A stretch of 8,413 bases of DNA from an uncultured Chthoniobacterales bacterium. Lineage in GTDB: Bacteria; Verrucomicrobiota; Verrucomicrobiae; Chthoniobacterales; UBA10450. The DNA lies in assembly GCA_955652855.1 (NCBI GenBank), contig CATPCN010000650.1, positions 1 through 8,413 of the forward strand, read 5' to 3'. Below, piece by piece: positions 1-5,715 of the stretch (the first letter of the stretch is position 1; each line of letters begins with the position of its first letter). The notes beneath the pieces are model-generated. The model was given only the letters and a program-made list of their open reading frames with translations, made no database searches and was not told the origin of the DNA. The translations under genes and the position numbers were made by a program.

Positions 1-338
1 ATCTTTCCTTCAACACGACCGAGACAGATCTTCAGGATCTTTTCGCTCAGGCGGGGCCAGTGCAAGAGGTCACGCTGATGCAGGATAAGTTCACCGGTAA
101 ATCACGCGGCTTCGCTTTCGTCACAATGACGACGGATGCCGACGCGCAAAAAGCGATCACGGAATTCAATGGCAAGACGGTCGAAGGCCGTCCGCTTACC
201 GTGAACGAAGCCCGGCCTCGCGAGGCTCGCCCGCCCGGTGGCGGCGGCGGCGGACGCGGCTACGGCGGGGGTGGGGGCGGTTATGGCGGTGGTGGTGGTG
301 GCGGACGCCGCGATGGCGGCGGGCGTCGCGGTCACTGA
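1..338 (+). CDS. RRM-domain RNA-binding protein with glycine-rich tail (5' end outside window)
   Basis: The frame is open from base 3 to the TGA at 336-338, so this is the C-terminal 111 residues; base 1-2 'at' fits the end of an Asn codon, giving the familiar (N)LSFNTTETDLQDLF end of RRM strand 1 and helix 1. RNP1 is visible as KSRGFAFVTM (residues about 33-42 of the fragment), with the two aromatic RNA-stacking positions intact and Met in the last position where Phe/Tyr is usual. The fold continues through a second helix (DADAQKAITEFNG) and the final strand RPLTVNEARP. Only the RNP2 strand is missing, lying upstream. Residues about 79-111 are a Gly-rich tail with RGYGG and RRDGGG units like RGG boxes. 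Proteins of this plan (small bacterial and cyanobacterial RRM proteins) bind single-stranded RNA in the cytoplasm, often in cold or stress responses; the role here is inferred. A strong terminator follows 18 bases after the stop, ending the transcript. Confidence 0.93.
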   Translation, partial: LSFNTTETDLQDLFAQAGPVQEVTLMQDKFTGKSRGFAFVTMTTDADAQKAITEFNGKTVEGRPLTVNEARPREARPPGGGGGGRGYGGGGGGYGGGGGGGRRDGGGRRGH

Positions 339-356
339 ACCGAAGCTAAATTTTAC

Positions 357-391
357 AAAAAAGCGCCTGAGCGAAAGCCAGGCGCTTTTTT
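357..391 (+). terminator. Rho-independent terminator of the RRM gene
   Basis: A perfect 13-base inverted repeat, 5' arm 357-369 (A6 then GCGCCTG) and 3' arm 379-391 (CAGGCGC then T6), with a T7 run in all (386-392). The loop itself can close further as GC-GAAA-GC, a GNRA tetraloop. It sits 18 bases after the RRM stop codon. The A-run/T-run symmetry would also let it act on minus-strand transcripts. Confidence 0.92.
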
Positions 392-476
392 TGTCGATCT
401 TTTCGGCAAAAACGTGTTTTGGCCACGGCTGCGACCGCCTTGTCATCCGAAGTACCGTTACAACTCAACCAAACCG

Positions 477-482
477 AAGGAG
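477..482 (+). promoter_or_regulatory. Shine-Dalgarno-like AAGGAG without a start codon at the right distance
   Basis: AAGGAG is a near-perfect anti-16S match, sitting inside the palindrome GGAGCTCC (479-486). A start would be expected around 487-492 in the frame of the following basic protein, but the codons there are TCC (484), GCC (487), ACC (490) and AAG (493). Either the start codon has been lost or misread, or the site is coincidental. Confidence 0.4.
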
Positions 483-525
483 CTCCGCCACCAAGACCGT
501 CGGAAAATCTCGGCCGATCAAAAAA

Positions 526-711
526 GTGCGTGCAAGGGCGCGGAAAAAGCCGGCGCGCTCGAAAAAGCGGACGATAGCTCGCAGCAAAAAGCGCAAACCG
601 GCCGCTCGCGCGAAAGCATCGCGCCGCAGCGCACGTTCTGCGAAATCACGGCAACGTCCCGCAAGATCGACATCTTCGAGCAAACGGAAGCGCGGCAAAG
701 CGCGTCGTTAA
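526..711 (+). CDS. Small Arg/Lys-rich basic protein (histone H1-like or nucleoid-associated type), start uncertain
   Basis: The reading frame ends at TAA 709-711. From the only usable in-window start nearby, GTG 526, it encodes 61 residues, of which I count 18 Arg and 12 Lys and no acidic residue. The block ARSKKR occurs twice, eight residues apart (residues 10-15 and 18-23). The rest is Ala/Ser/Pro, and the end is KRKRGKARR. This composition is typical of intrinsically disordered nucleic-acid-binding tails or H1-like proteins, so binding DNA or RNA in the nucleoid is an inference; no named family is recognised. The GTG has no ribosome site before it. A good AAGGAG at 477-482 would instead fit a start near 487-490 (protein beginning about ATKTVGKSRPIKK), but no start codon exists there. 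The next in-frame candidate upstream, TTG 391, lies in the terminator and is unlikely. The open frame continues back into the RRM gene's tail only by chance. It could be a pseudogene with a lost start, or a spurious ORF. Confidence 0.5.
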   Translation: MRARARKKPARSKKRTIARSKKRKPAARAKASRRSARSAKSRQRPARSTSSSKRKRGKARR

Positions 712-764
712 TCTGCATTCGATCTTGTCGCGCGAATTTGTCGCGTGTCATGATGCGCTGCTAG

Positions 765-2210
765 ATGAGCGCAGCGCACCCGATTGATGCGGAAAGTCTC
801 CGTCGTGGTGAGTCCGAAGTCGTAGCGCATAGCGGCGCGTTCAAAAAAGAGCTCGGGCTTACTGATCTCGCGCTCACCCAAATTCTTTTCATCATCGGCC
901 TTACGTGGGTAGGCAACGCCGCAAAGCTTGGTCCATCACACGTCGTCTTTTGGCTACTGGCGATCACGTTTTTCTATGTGCCATCCGCGGTCGTTGTCAT
1001 TTATCTGAACCGTTTGATGCCGCTCGAAGGCGGTCTCTATCAATGGGCGAAACTGGGTTTCAACGAAGCGGCCGGTTTCATGGTCGCGTGGAACTTGTGG
1101 CTCTATGTGATCATGAACACGTCCGAAGCCGGGCTGATTTTGACGACAAACCTTTCCTATGCGCTTGGGCCGCAGGCGTCGTGGATTGCGTCGAACAAAT
1201 GGCTGATCACGCTCACAAGTTTTCTTGTAATTGCATTGCTCGTTTTCGTTTCCACCGTTGGCCTGAGCGTCGGCAAGTGGGTACACAACGCTGGTGGAAT
1301 CATCATGCTCACAATTTTTGCCGCGTTGATCGCACTTCCATTTCTGAACGTCGCGCACGGCGAGCTGCATGAATTTCATCCGCTCGCCACCGCGATGCCT
1401 GTTGTCTCACTCTTTAGCTTGAACATTCTCGGCAAGCTCGGGTTCGGCGCTCTCGGCGGTTTTGAATACGTCGCGATCCTTGCCGGCGAATGTCGCAACC
1501 CGGTGCGCACCATCGGGCGTTCTGTTGTCGTGGCCGCGCCGCTCATCGCGCTCATGTTTATCTTCGGCACAAGCTCGGTGCTCGCATTCGTCGATCCATC
1601 GCATGTCGATCTTATTGCGCCGATCCCGCAGGTTTTGAGTCTCGGTTTTCATCCTTTTGGAATCGCGGCGATGGTTGTGCCTGTCGCGCTAATGCTCTTG
1701 ATCGCGCTGCGGATCGCGCAAGCGAGTGTCAATTTCACCGGTCTCACCCGCCTGCCAATGGTCGCCGGTTGGGATCGTCTCATGCCGCAATGGTTCACGA
1801 AATTGCATCCGCGATTCAAGACTCCCGTAAACTCGATCCTGCTCGTCGGTTGTATGACGCTGGGGTTTGGCTTGCTCAGTTTGATTGGAGTAGGCCATCA
1901 AGAGTCATTTCAATTGCTCTTTAATGCCGGCGGAATTTTCTACGCGTTGACTTATCTCGTCATGTTCGCAATTCCACTCATCGGCTTACGCGCCGCGCGT
2001 CCGCGTCCGCCGCTTTGGCTGCGCATCGCGACCGTTTCCGGATTTCTCATGACATTGCTTTACGTCACGCTCTCGATCTTTCCCATCATCGACGTGAGAA
2101 GCTCGCTCTCGTTTACACTCAAAATCAGCGCGGTGATAATCGGTGCGAACGTTTTTGGCGCAGCCATTTTTATTTTCGCGCGAACACGTCGAAAGCAAGA
2201 TCGACAATAA
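765..2210 (+). CDS. APC-superfamily amino acid permease
   Basis: A 481-residue integral inner-membrane protein with twelve hydrophobic spans (roughly residues 34-52, 58-81, 102-133, 147-168, 174-194, 213-238, 250-276, 296-318, 354-376, 382-408, 417-440, 450-472), the usual size and topology of amino acid/polyamine/organocation transporters. Family signatures are seen: PLEGGLYQWAKLGFNEAAGF (86-105) after TM2; GFGALGGFEYVAILAGE with NPVRTIG (226-251) at TM6, containing the unwound-helix GFE and the conserved AGE..NP; and TRLPMVAGWDRLMP followed by FKTPVNS (328-357) before TM9. It should import or exchange amino acids or related amines using an ion gradient; the substrate cannot be read from sequence. 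ATG 765 has no Shine-Dalgarno. A weak promoter-like pair TTGTCG (725-730) and CATGAT (749-754, 18-base spacer) would give a leader of only a few bases. The stop lies three bases from the 3' end of a convergent tRNA gene, with no hairpin terminator between. Confidence 0.93.
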   Translation: MSAAHPIDAESLRRGESEVVAHSGAFKKELGLTDLALTQILFIIGLTWVGNAAKLGPSHVVFWLLAITFFYVPSAVVVIYLNRLMPLEGGLYQWAKLGFNEAAGFMVAWNLWLYVIMNTSEAGLILTTNLSYALGPQASWIASNKWLITLTSFLVIALLVFVSTVGLSVGKWVHNAGGIIMLTIFAALIALPFLNVAHGELHEFHPLATAMPVVSLFSLNILGKLGFGALGGFEYVAILAGECRNPVRTIGRSVVVAAPLIALMFIFGTSSVLAFVDPSHVDLIAPIPQVLSLGFHPFGIAAMVVPVALMLLIALRIAQASVNFTGLTRLPMVAGWDRLMPQWFTKLHPRFKTPVNSILLVGCMTLGFGLLSLIGVGHQESFQLLFNAGGIFYALTYLVMFAIPLIGLRAARPRPPLWLRIATVSGFLMTLLYVTLSIFPIIDVRSSLSFTLKISAVIIGANVFGAAIFIFARTRRKQDRQ

Positions 2211-2213
2211 AAA

Positions 2214-2297
2214 TGGGCAGGGCTGGATTCGAACCAGCGAAGGCGTAAAGCCAGCAGATTTACAGTCTGCTCCGTTTGGCCACTCCGGAACCTACCC
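2214..2297 (-). tRNA. tRNA-Tyr (anticodon GUA)
   Basis: Read on the minus strand, the 84 bases fold as a class II tRNA: acceptor GGGTAGG paired with CCTGCCC (one G-U), D stem CCG/CGG, anticodon stem GCAGA/TCTGC with loop CTGTAAA (anticodon GTA at 2263-2261), long variable arm with stem GGC/GCC, T arm GCTGG-TTCGAAT-CCAGC, and discriminator A73 at 2214. The long variable arm and A73 are normal for bacterial tRNA-Tyr, which decodes UAU/UAC. The CCA end is not encoded, so a CCA-adding enzyme is needed. Directly after A73 the transcript reads UUUUUAUU, which could serve as the release tract behind the tRNA structure. It has its own promoter just upstream, before the end of the aminotransferase gene. 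Confidence 0.97.
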
Positions 2298-2312
2298 GTC
2301 GCTGCGAGCGTT

Positions 2313-2341
2313 GATATAGGCTTGGCCGCGCCAGCTCGCAA
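2313..2341 (-). promoter_or_regulatory. Sigma70-type promoter of tRNA-Tyr
   Basis: On the minus strand: -35 TTGCGA (2341-2336), an exact 17-base spacer, and -10 TATATC (2318-2313). The predicted start near 2306 gives a leader of about 9 bases before the mature tRNA end at 2297. It fills the gap between the aminotransferase stop (2343) and the tRNA, so the tRNA need not depend on read-through. Confidence 0.6.
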
Positions 2342-2342
2342 G

Positions 2343-3545
2343 TTATGTCGATCTTCGTTTGTCGAAAAACTCCCTGATCGCATTCACGACGTAACTCTGC
2401 GCCTCCCACGTCAGTTCCGGGTAAATCGGCAGCGCCAAAGTTTCGCGCGCGGCCCGCTCCGTTTCCGGAAGATCGCCTTCGCCGTAACCGAGATAAGCGA
2501 AACATTCCTGCTGATGCAGTCCCAGCGGATAATAAATTGCGGTGCCGATTTCTTTCTTCGACAAGTGTTCGCGCAGCGCATCCCGTTTTTTGGTGCGAAT
2601 CACGAATTGATGATAGATGTGATGATTCGTTAAGCCGCGGTCGCGATATGGCTCCGCCGGGAGTGTGACATCACTCGTTAGGCCGTGGCGCGCAAATTCT
2701 TCGCGGTAAAAATCCGCGACTGCGCGCCGAGCGGCTGACCAATCATCGAGATGCGGCAACTTCACGTTAAGAATGGCTGCCTGGATTTCATCGAGCCGGA
2801 AATTTCCGCCAATGAATTGATGGTAATAGCGACGCTCCATTCCATGCTGTCGGCAGGCGCGCAGCCGATTTGCAAGATCGACATCTCTGCAGACGATCAT
2901 GCCTGCGTCCCCAGCCGCCCCGAGATTCTTTGATGGATAAAAGCTGAAGTAACCAACTTCGCTCATCGTTCCCGCCTTTTTTGCGCTTCCGCCAAACAGA
3001 CACTCCGCGCCGATCGCCTGCGCTGCGTCTTCGATTACGTCGAGCTGGTATCGTTCCGAAATCTCATGAATAGCCTCCATCTCGCAGCACAAACCGAACA
3101 GATGGACCGGGACGATGGCGCGAACAATTTTTCCAGTTCGATCAACCAGTTCGCTGTCGGCGTTCCTTCGACAATTCTTGGCGAGATAATTTTCCAGTGC
3201 CGCAGGCGAGATATTCAAAGTCGTTGGATCGACATCGACAAACACCGGCCTAGCGCCGACGCGGGCGATGCATCCGCCGGTGGCTAAAAAAGTGTAGGCA
3301 CTCGTGATCACGGCGTCGCCCGCGCCGATCTTCAGCGCCATCAAGATCGCCAGTAATGCATCGGTGCCGGAGGAAACTCCGATCGCGTGCGGCGCAGCAC
3401 AATAACGACAAATCGCTTTCTCGAACGCCTCGAGTTTCGACCCAAGGATAAAAGTTTGGCTGGCGAGAACCTCTTCGATCGCTGCTCGGATTGGCTCGGC
3501 GAGCGATCGATATTGCTCACTAAGATCGAGAAGCGGCACCTTCAT
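2343..3545 (-). CDS. DegT/DnrJ/EryC1/StrS-family PLP-dependent aminotransferase
   Basis: A complete 400-residue protein of normal family length. It starts MKVPLLDLSEQYRSL, the usual N-terminus, followed by phosphate-binding SSGTDALLA (58-66), the stretch AIVPVHLFG (143-151), EDAAQAIGA (172-180) whose Asp173 contacts the PLP ring nitrogen and Gln176 stacks, and SFYPSKNLGAAGDAG (201-215), where Lys206 is the Schiff-base lysine. NFRLDEIQAAIL (248-259) and IYYPLGLHQQ (337-346) are further hallmarks of this fold-type I clan. These enzymes transfer an amino group, usually from glutamate, to nucleotide-linked keto-sugars to make amino sugars for LPS, glycans or glycosylated metabolites. Residue order resembles the 3-amino sugar (WbpE/FdtB) branch, but the exact substrate is unknown. 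No other sugar-nucleotide gene is in the window. ATG 3545 lacks a clear Shine-Dalgarno; a weak pair TTGATC (3580-3575) and CATTCT (3558-3553) lies just upstream. Confidence 0.94.
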   Translation of the reverse strand: MKVPLLDLSEQYRSLAEPIRAAIEEVLASQTFILGSKLEAFEKAICRYCAAPHAIGVSSGTDALLAILMALKIGAGDAVITSAYTFLATGGCIARVGARPVFVDVDPTTLNISPAALENYLAKNCRRNADSELVDRTGKIVRAIVPVHLFGLCCEMEAIHEISERYQLDVIEDAAQAIGAECLFGGSAKKAGTMSEVGYFSFYPSKNLGAAGDAGMIVCRDVDLANRLRACRQHGMERRYYHQFIGGNFRLDEIQAAILNVKLPHLDDWSAARRAVADFYREEFARHGLTSDVTLPAEPYRDRGLTNHHIYHQFVIRTKKRDALREHLSKKEIGTAIYYPLGLHQQECFAYLGYGEGDLPETERAARETLALPIYPELTWEAQSYVVNAIREFFDKRRST

Positions 3546-3608
3546 CGCTCGAAGAATGGCAGCTTCGCCCCGCTGATCAATGCGAAGTTTTGCACTGGAG
3601 ACAGCGCG

Positions 3609-3637
3609 TTGACCTGCTGCGCGCGGTCGCTTACTAT
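3609..3637 (+). promoter_or_regulatory. Strong sigma70-type promoter for the small membrane protein, giving a leaderless mRNA
   Basis: -35 TTGACC (5 of 6 consensus) at 3609-3614, a 17-base spacer, and -10 TACTAT at 3632-3637. Six bases separate the -10 from ATG 3644, so transcription should start at or within a base or two of the A of the start codon. This is the best promoter match in the window. Confidence 0.65.
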
Positions 3638-3643
3638 TCCGGC

Positions 3644-3823
3644 ATGTCGCTCATTCGCGGGCTCTTTTGGCTCGTTCTATTCGTGTTTTTCACGTTTTGT
3701 TTCGTGGTCCTGTTTGAATATGGAACGCACGATTTCGTTGGCGGATTTCAAAAGGAATTCGAACGCGTAAAAACATTCGTTCAGAAAGCAGTCGAGAAAC
3801 CTGCCGCTAAAGCTCGCAAGTAG
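3644..3823 (+). CDS. Small single-span membrane protein of unknown function
   Basis: A 59-residue protein from ATG 3644. A longer frame from TTG 3590 is possible, but the well-placed promoter at 3609-3637 lies inside that extension, so the ATG is preferred. Residues 1-5 (MSLIR) are followed by a very hydrophobic, Phe-rich span (about 6-26, GLFWLVLFVFFTFCFVVLFEY), then a charged segment GGFQKEFERVKTFVQKAVEK (about 34-53), likely an amphipathic helix, and a basic end PAAKARK. It would be anchored in the inner membrane; by the positive-inside rule the end carrying the Lys/Arg tail is probably cytoplasmic, although Arg5 competes. No Shine-Dalgarno precedes it. It is divergent from the aminotransferase and convergent with the mqnD-like gene, 19 bases apart with no terminator between. 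No family is recognised. Confidence 0.72.
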   Translation: MSLIRGLFWLVLFVFFTFCFVVLFEYGTHDFVGGFQKEFERVKTFVQKAVEKPAAKARK

Positions 3824-3842
3824 CCGCAGCGTTCACGCCCTC

Positions 3843-4715
3843 TCATTCTACAAATTCGATCTGCGGCGTTTGATCGAGATATCCGAGTTGCTGCGCCTGG
3901 CCGAGAAATTCGCGAATGGCGGCGCGACCATCTTCGCCATAGTCGCGAGTGTAATTGTTAACGTACATTCCAATGAATTTGGCGGCCAGCGTTTCGTTCA
4001 TGTCGCGCGCGTACGGCATCGAGTGCCGCACCGCCTCGTCGCGATGGGTCAATCCGAATTCGATGCTCTCGCGAATGATCTCCAATAAATCATGGCGCAC
4101 TGCTGGCGCGATGTCTTTGCGTAAAACATTGCCGCCAAGTGGAAGAGGGAGCCCCGTTTCATGTTTCCACCACTCGCCAAGATCGACAATTTTTTGAAAA
4201 CCCGATCGTGCATAGGTCAGTTGCCCTTCGTGAATGATGAGACCCGCCTCGGCGCGCCCGTCATTCACCGTGTCGAAAATCTGATCGAACGGAACGACGA
4301 CGTGTTTGAAGTTGCGTCCGAGAAAAAGTTGCAGCGCGAGATACGCGCTCGTCATTTTTCCAGGTACAGCGATTGTCTTATCACTCAAGAACTCGCGCGC
4401 TTCCGGTTCACTCGGAAGCGGCTCTTCCGTTGAACGTTTCCGGATAACGACTGGCCCGTAACCGTCTCCCATGCTGGCGCCGCAGGGAAGCAGGGCATAT
4501 CGATCGCTCACGTAAGCGTAGGCGTGAATCGAAATCGCAGAGATGTGGAGCTCGCCGCGAAGCGCGCGTTCGTTGAGCGTTTGAATATCTTCCAGGCGGT
4601 GCTCGAACTTATATCCGCGCATGTCGATCTTGTTCTCCGCCATCGCATAAAACATGAAAGCGTCATCCGGATCAGGCGAGTGCCCCAGAGTAAAAACAGG
4701 CGATTCACTCGGCAT
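3843..4715 (-). CDS. mqnD: MqnA/MqnD-family protein, probable 1,4-dihydroxy-6-naphthoate synthase
   Basis: A 290-residue protein with a periplasmic-binding-protein-like fold but no signal peptide, as expected for cytoplasmic MqnD. The N-terminus LGHSPDPDDAFMFYAM (10-25) is the conserved opening motif. SAISIHAYAYV (59-69) and GASMGDGYGPVVI (79-91) line the ligand cleft, and AGLIIHEGQLTY (157-168) holds His162, matching the family's catalytic histidine. MqnD converts cyclic dehypoxanthinyl futalosine to 1,4-dihydroxy-6-naphthoate and dihydroxyacetone-type products in the futalosine route to menaquinone. Many genomes carry related MqnA/MqnD/SBP proteins with unproven substrates, and no other mqn gene is in the window, so the specific call is probable rather than certain. 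The ATG has no Shine-Dalgarno; a promoter with its -10 six bases upstream suggests a leaderless transcript. It is divergent from parB. Confidence 0.82.
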   Translation of the reverse strand: MPSESPVFTLGHSPDPDDAFMFYAMAENKIDMRGYKFEHRLEDIQTLNERALRGELHISAISIHAYAYVSDRYALLPCGASMGDGYGPVVIRKRSTEEPLPSEPEAREFLSDKTIAVPGKMTSAYLALQLFLGRNFKHVVVPFDQIFDTVNDGRAEAGLIIHEGQLTYARSGFQKIVDLGEWWKHETGLPLPLGGNVLRKDIAPAVRHDLLEIIRESIEFGLTHRDEAVRHSMPYARDMNETLAAKFIGMYVNNYTRDYGEDGRAAIREFLGQAQQLGYLDQTPQIEFVE

Positions 4716-4721
4716 GTCCGC

Positions 4722-4750
4722 ATGCTAATTGTGCCGCGAGATGCGTGCAA
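4722..4750 (-). promoter_or_regulatory. Promoter of the mqnD-like gene, predicted leaderless start
   Basis: On the minus strand: -35 TTGCAC (4750-4745), a 17-base spacer, and -10 TAGCAT (4727-4722), then six bases to ATG 4715. This is the same spacing as at the small membrane protein gene, and it places the transcription start at about the start codon. Confidence 0.5.
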
Positions 4751-4767
4751 CGCGGCTTCATTGCCAT

Positions 4768-4796
4768 TTGCGTTGCGGAATCTGTTCCGATAACGT
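4768..4796 (+). promoter_or_regulatory. Candidate parB promoter
   Basis: -35 TTGCGT (4768-4773), a 17-base spacer, and -10 TAACGT (4791-4796), eight bases before ATG 4805. Only the key TTG and TA...T positions match, so this is a weak call. It is back to back with the mqnD promoter in the 89-base divergent gap. Confidence 0.3.
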
Positions 4797-4804
4797 CAAA
4801 ACGC

Positions 4805-5689
4805 ATGGCGAAATCGGCTCTCGGCAAAGGTTTGGGCGCGCTTATTGGTGCCCGTCCCGCGGCAGTGCGACCCGACTCGGAATCAGGCGAGAAGGTTCAT
4901 CGAGTAAATCTCACCAGCATCGCACCGAGCCGGCTCCAGCCAAGAAAAACATTCGAGCGTGAGGCGTTGACAGAACTGGTGGAATCGATTCGCCAGCAGG
5001 GAATCATTCAACCGCTCATTGTCCGTCGCATCGATGGAAAGCACGAGCTGATTGCCGGCGAACGTCGGTGGCGTGCCGCGCAGGAAGTTGGTCTCACCGA
5101 AGTGCCGGTGATTATTCGCACGGCCAGCGATTTGGAAGTGCTCGAGCTTTCTTTGATCGAGAATTTGCAGCGCGAAGATTTGAATCCGATCGAAGAGGCG
5201 CAAGCCTATGCACGGCTCGCCGGCGAATTCGGAATGCGGCAGGAAGACATCGCGCAGAAAGTCGGCCGCAGCCGCGCGGCGGTCGCAAACTCCATGCGTC
5301 TGCTCGATTTGCATCCGCAAATTCAGACGTGGGTGATGCAAGGTTTGCTCTCGGTCGGTCATGCGAAAGTGTTGCTTGCGTTGAAAACTCCGGAAGAACA
5401 ACTGCTCGTGGCGGAAACGATTTTGCGCCGCAGCGCCACCGTTCGCGCCGCGGAGCGATTGGTCGCGCGTCAGCTTGGAACGTCGCGGCCGCGCCGAAAG
5501 CATCGCGAGACGGGAACAATCGTTAGTTCTGCGACGATTGAGGATTTGCAGGATCGATTGCAAAAACATCTCGGCACTCGCGTCACGCTGCATCACGCCG
5601 ATAAACGCGGCCGGATCGAGATTGAATATTATGGGCGCGACGATCTGCAGCGCGTGCTTGCGGCGATGGGTTTGTCCGCGAGCGAATAA
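4805..5689 (+). CDS. parB: ParB/Spo0J-family chromosome partitioning protein
   Basis: A 294-residue protein of typical length. ATG 4805 is chosen over GTG 4745 because ParB proteins commonly begin like MAKSALGKGLGALIG, and the GTG coincides with the mqnD -35. Domains in order: the N-terminal nuclease-like CTPase fold with PSRLQPRKTF (41-50), SIRQQGIIQPLIVR (61-74), the CTP-binding GERRWRAA (85-92) and ENLQREDLNPIEEA (119-132); a helix-turn-helix for parS recognition, about 144-166 (RQEDIAQKVGRSRAAVANSM); and a C-terminal dimerisation region, about 245-294. ParB binds parS sites near the origin, loads as CTP-dependent sliding clamps and works with the ATPase ParA to segregate chromosomes. parA is not adjacent: the upstream neighbour is the divergent mqnD-like gene. 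No full parS site was found in the window. No Shine-Dalgarno is evident. The M28 gene follows 26 bases downstream and is probably cotranscribed. Confidence 0.95.
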   Translation: MAKSALGKGLGALIGARPAAVRPDSESGEKVHRVNLTSIAPSRLQPRKTFEREALTELVESIRQQGIIQPLIVRRIDGKHELIAGERRWRAAQEVGLTEVPVIIRTASDLEVLELSLIENLQREDLNPIEEAQAYARLAGEFGMRQEDIAQKVGRSRAAVANSMRLLDLHPQIQTWVMQGLLSVGHAKVLLALKTPEEQLLVAETILRRSATVRAAERLVARQLGTSRPRRKHRETGTIVSSATIEDLQDRLQKHLGTRVTLHHADKRGRIEIEYYGRDDLQRVLAAMGLSASE

Positions 5690-5715
5690 ACTCAGCGGCG
5701 AACAGCGCCGATAGA

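Noticed and set aside
238..484. Long upstream extension of the basic-protein frame from GTG 238 through the RRM tail and terminator
   Set aside because: It overlaps the RRM coding sequence in another frame and runs through a strong terminator; the residues there are a by-product of the GGC/GGT repeats.
414..764. 116-residue plus-strand ORF overlapping the basic protein
   Set aside because: No family features and no ribosome site; the composition looks like a shifted read of the Arg/Lys-rich gene.
3686..3701. parS-like half site (TTTTCACGT) inside the small membrane protein gene
   Set aside because: Only the left half matches the parS palindrome; the right half does not.
4745..4804. GTG 4745 as start of ParB (20 extra residues)
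   Set aside because: The extension does not resemble ParB N-termini, and the GTG is part of the mqnD -35 element; ATG 4805 fits the family start.
4883..5596. 237-residue minus-strand ORF opposite parB
   Set aside because: It is antisense to a gene with complete ParB motifs and shows no recognisable domain; a shadow.
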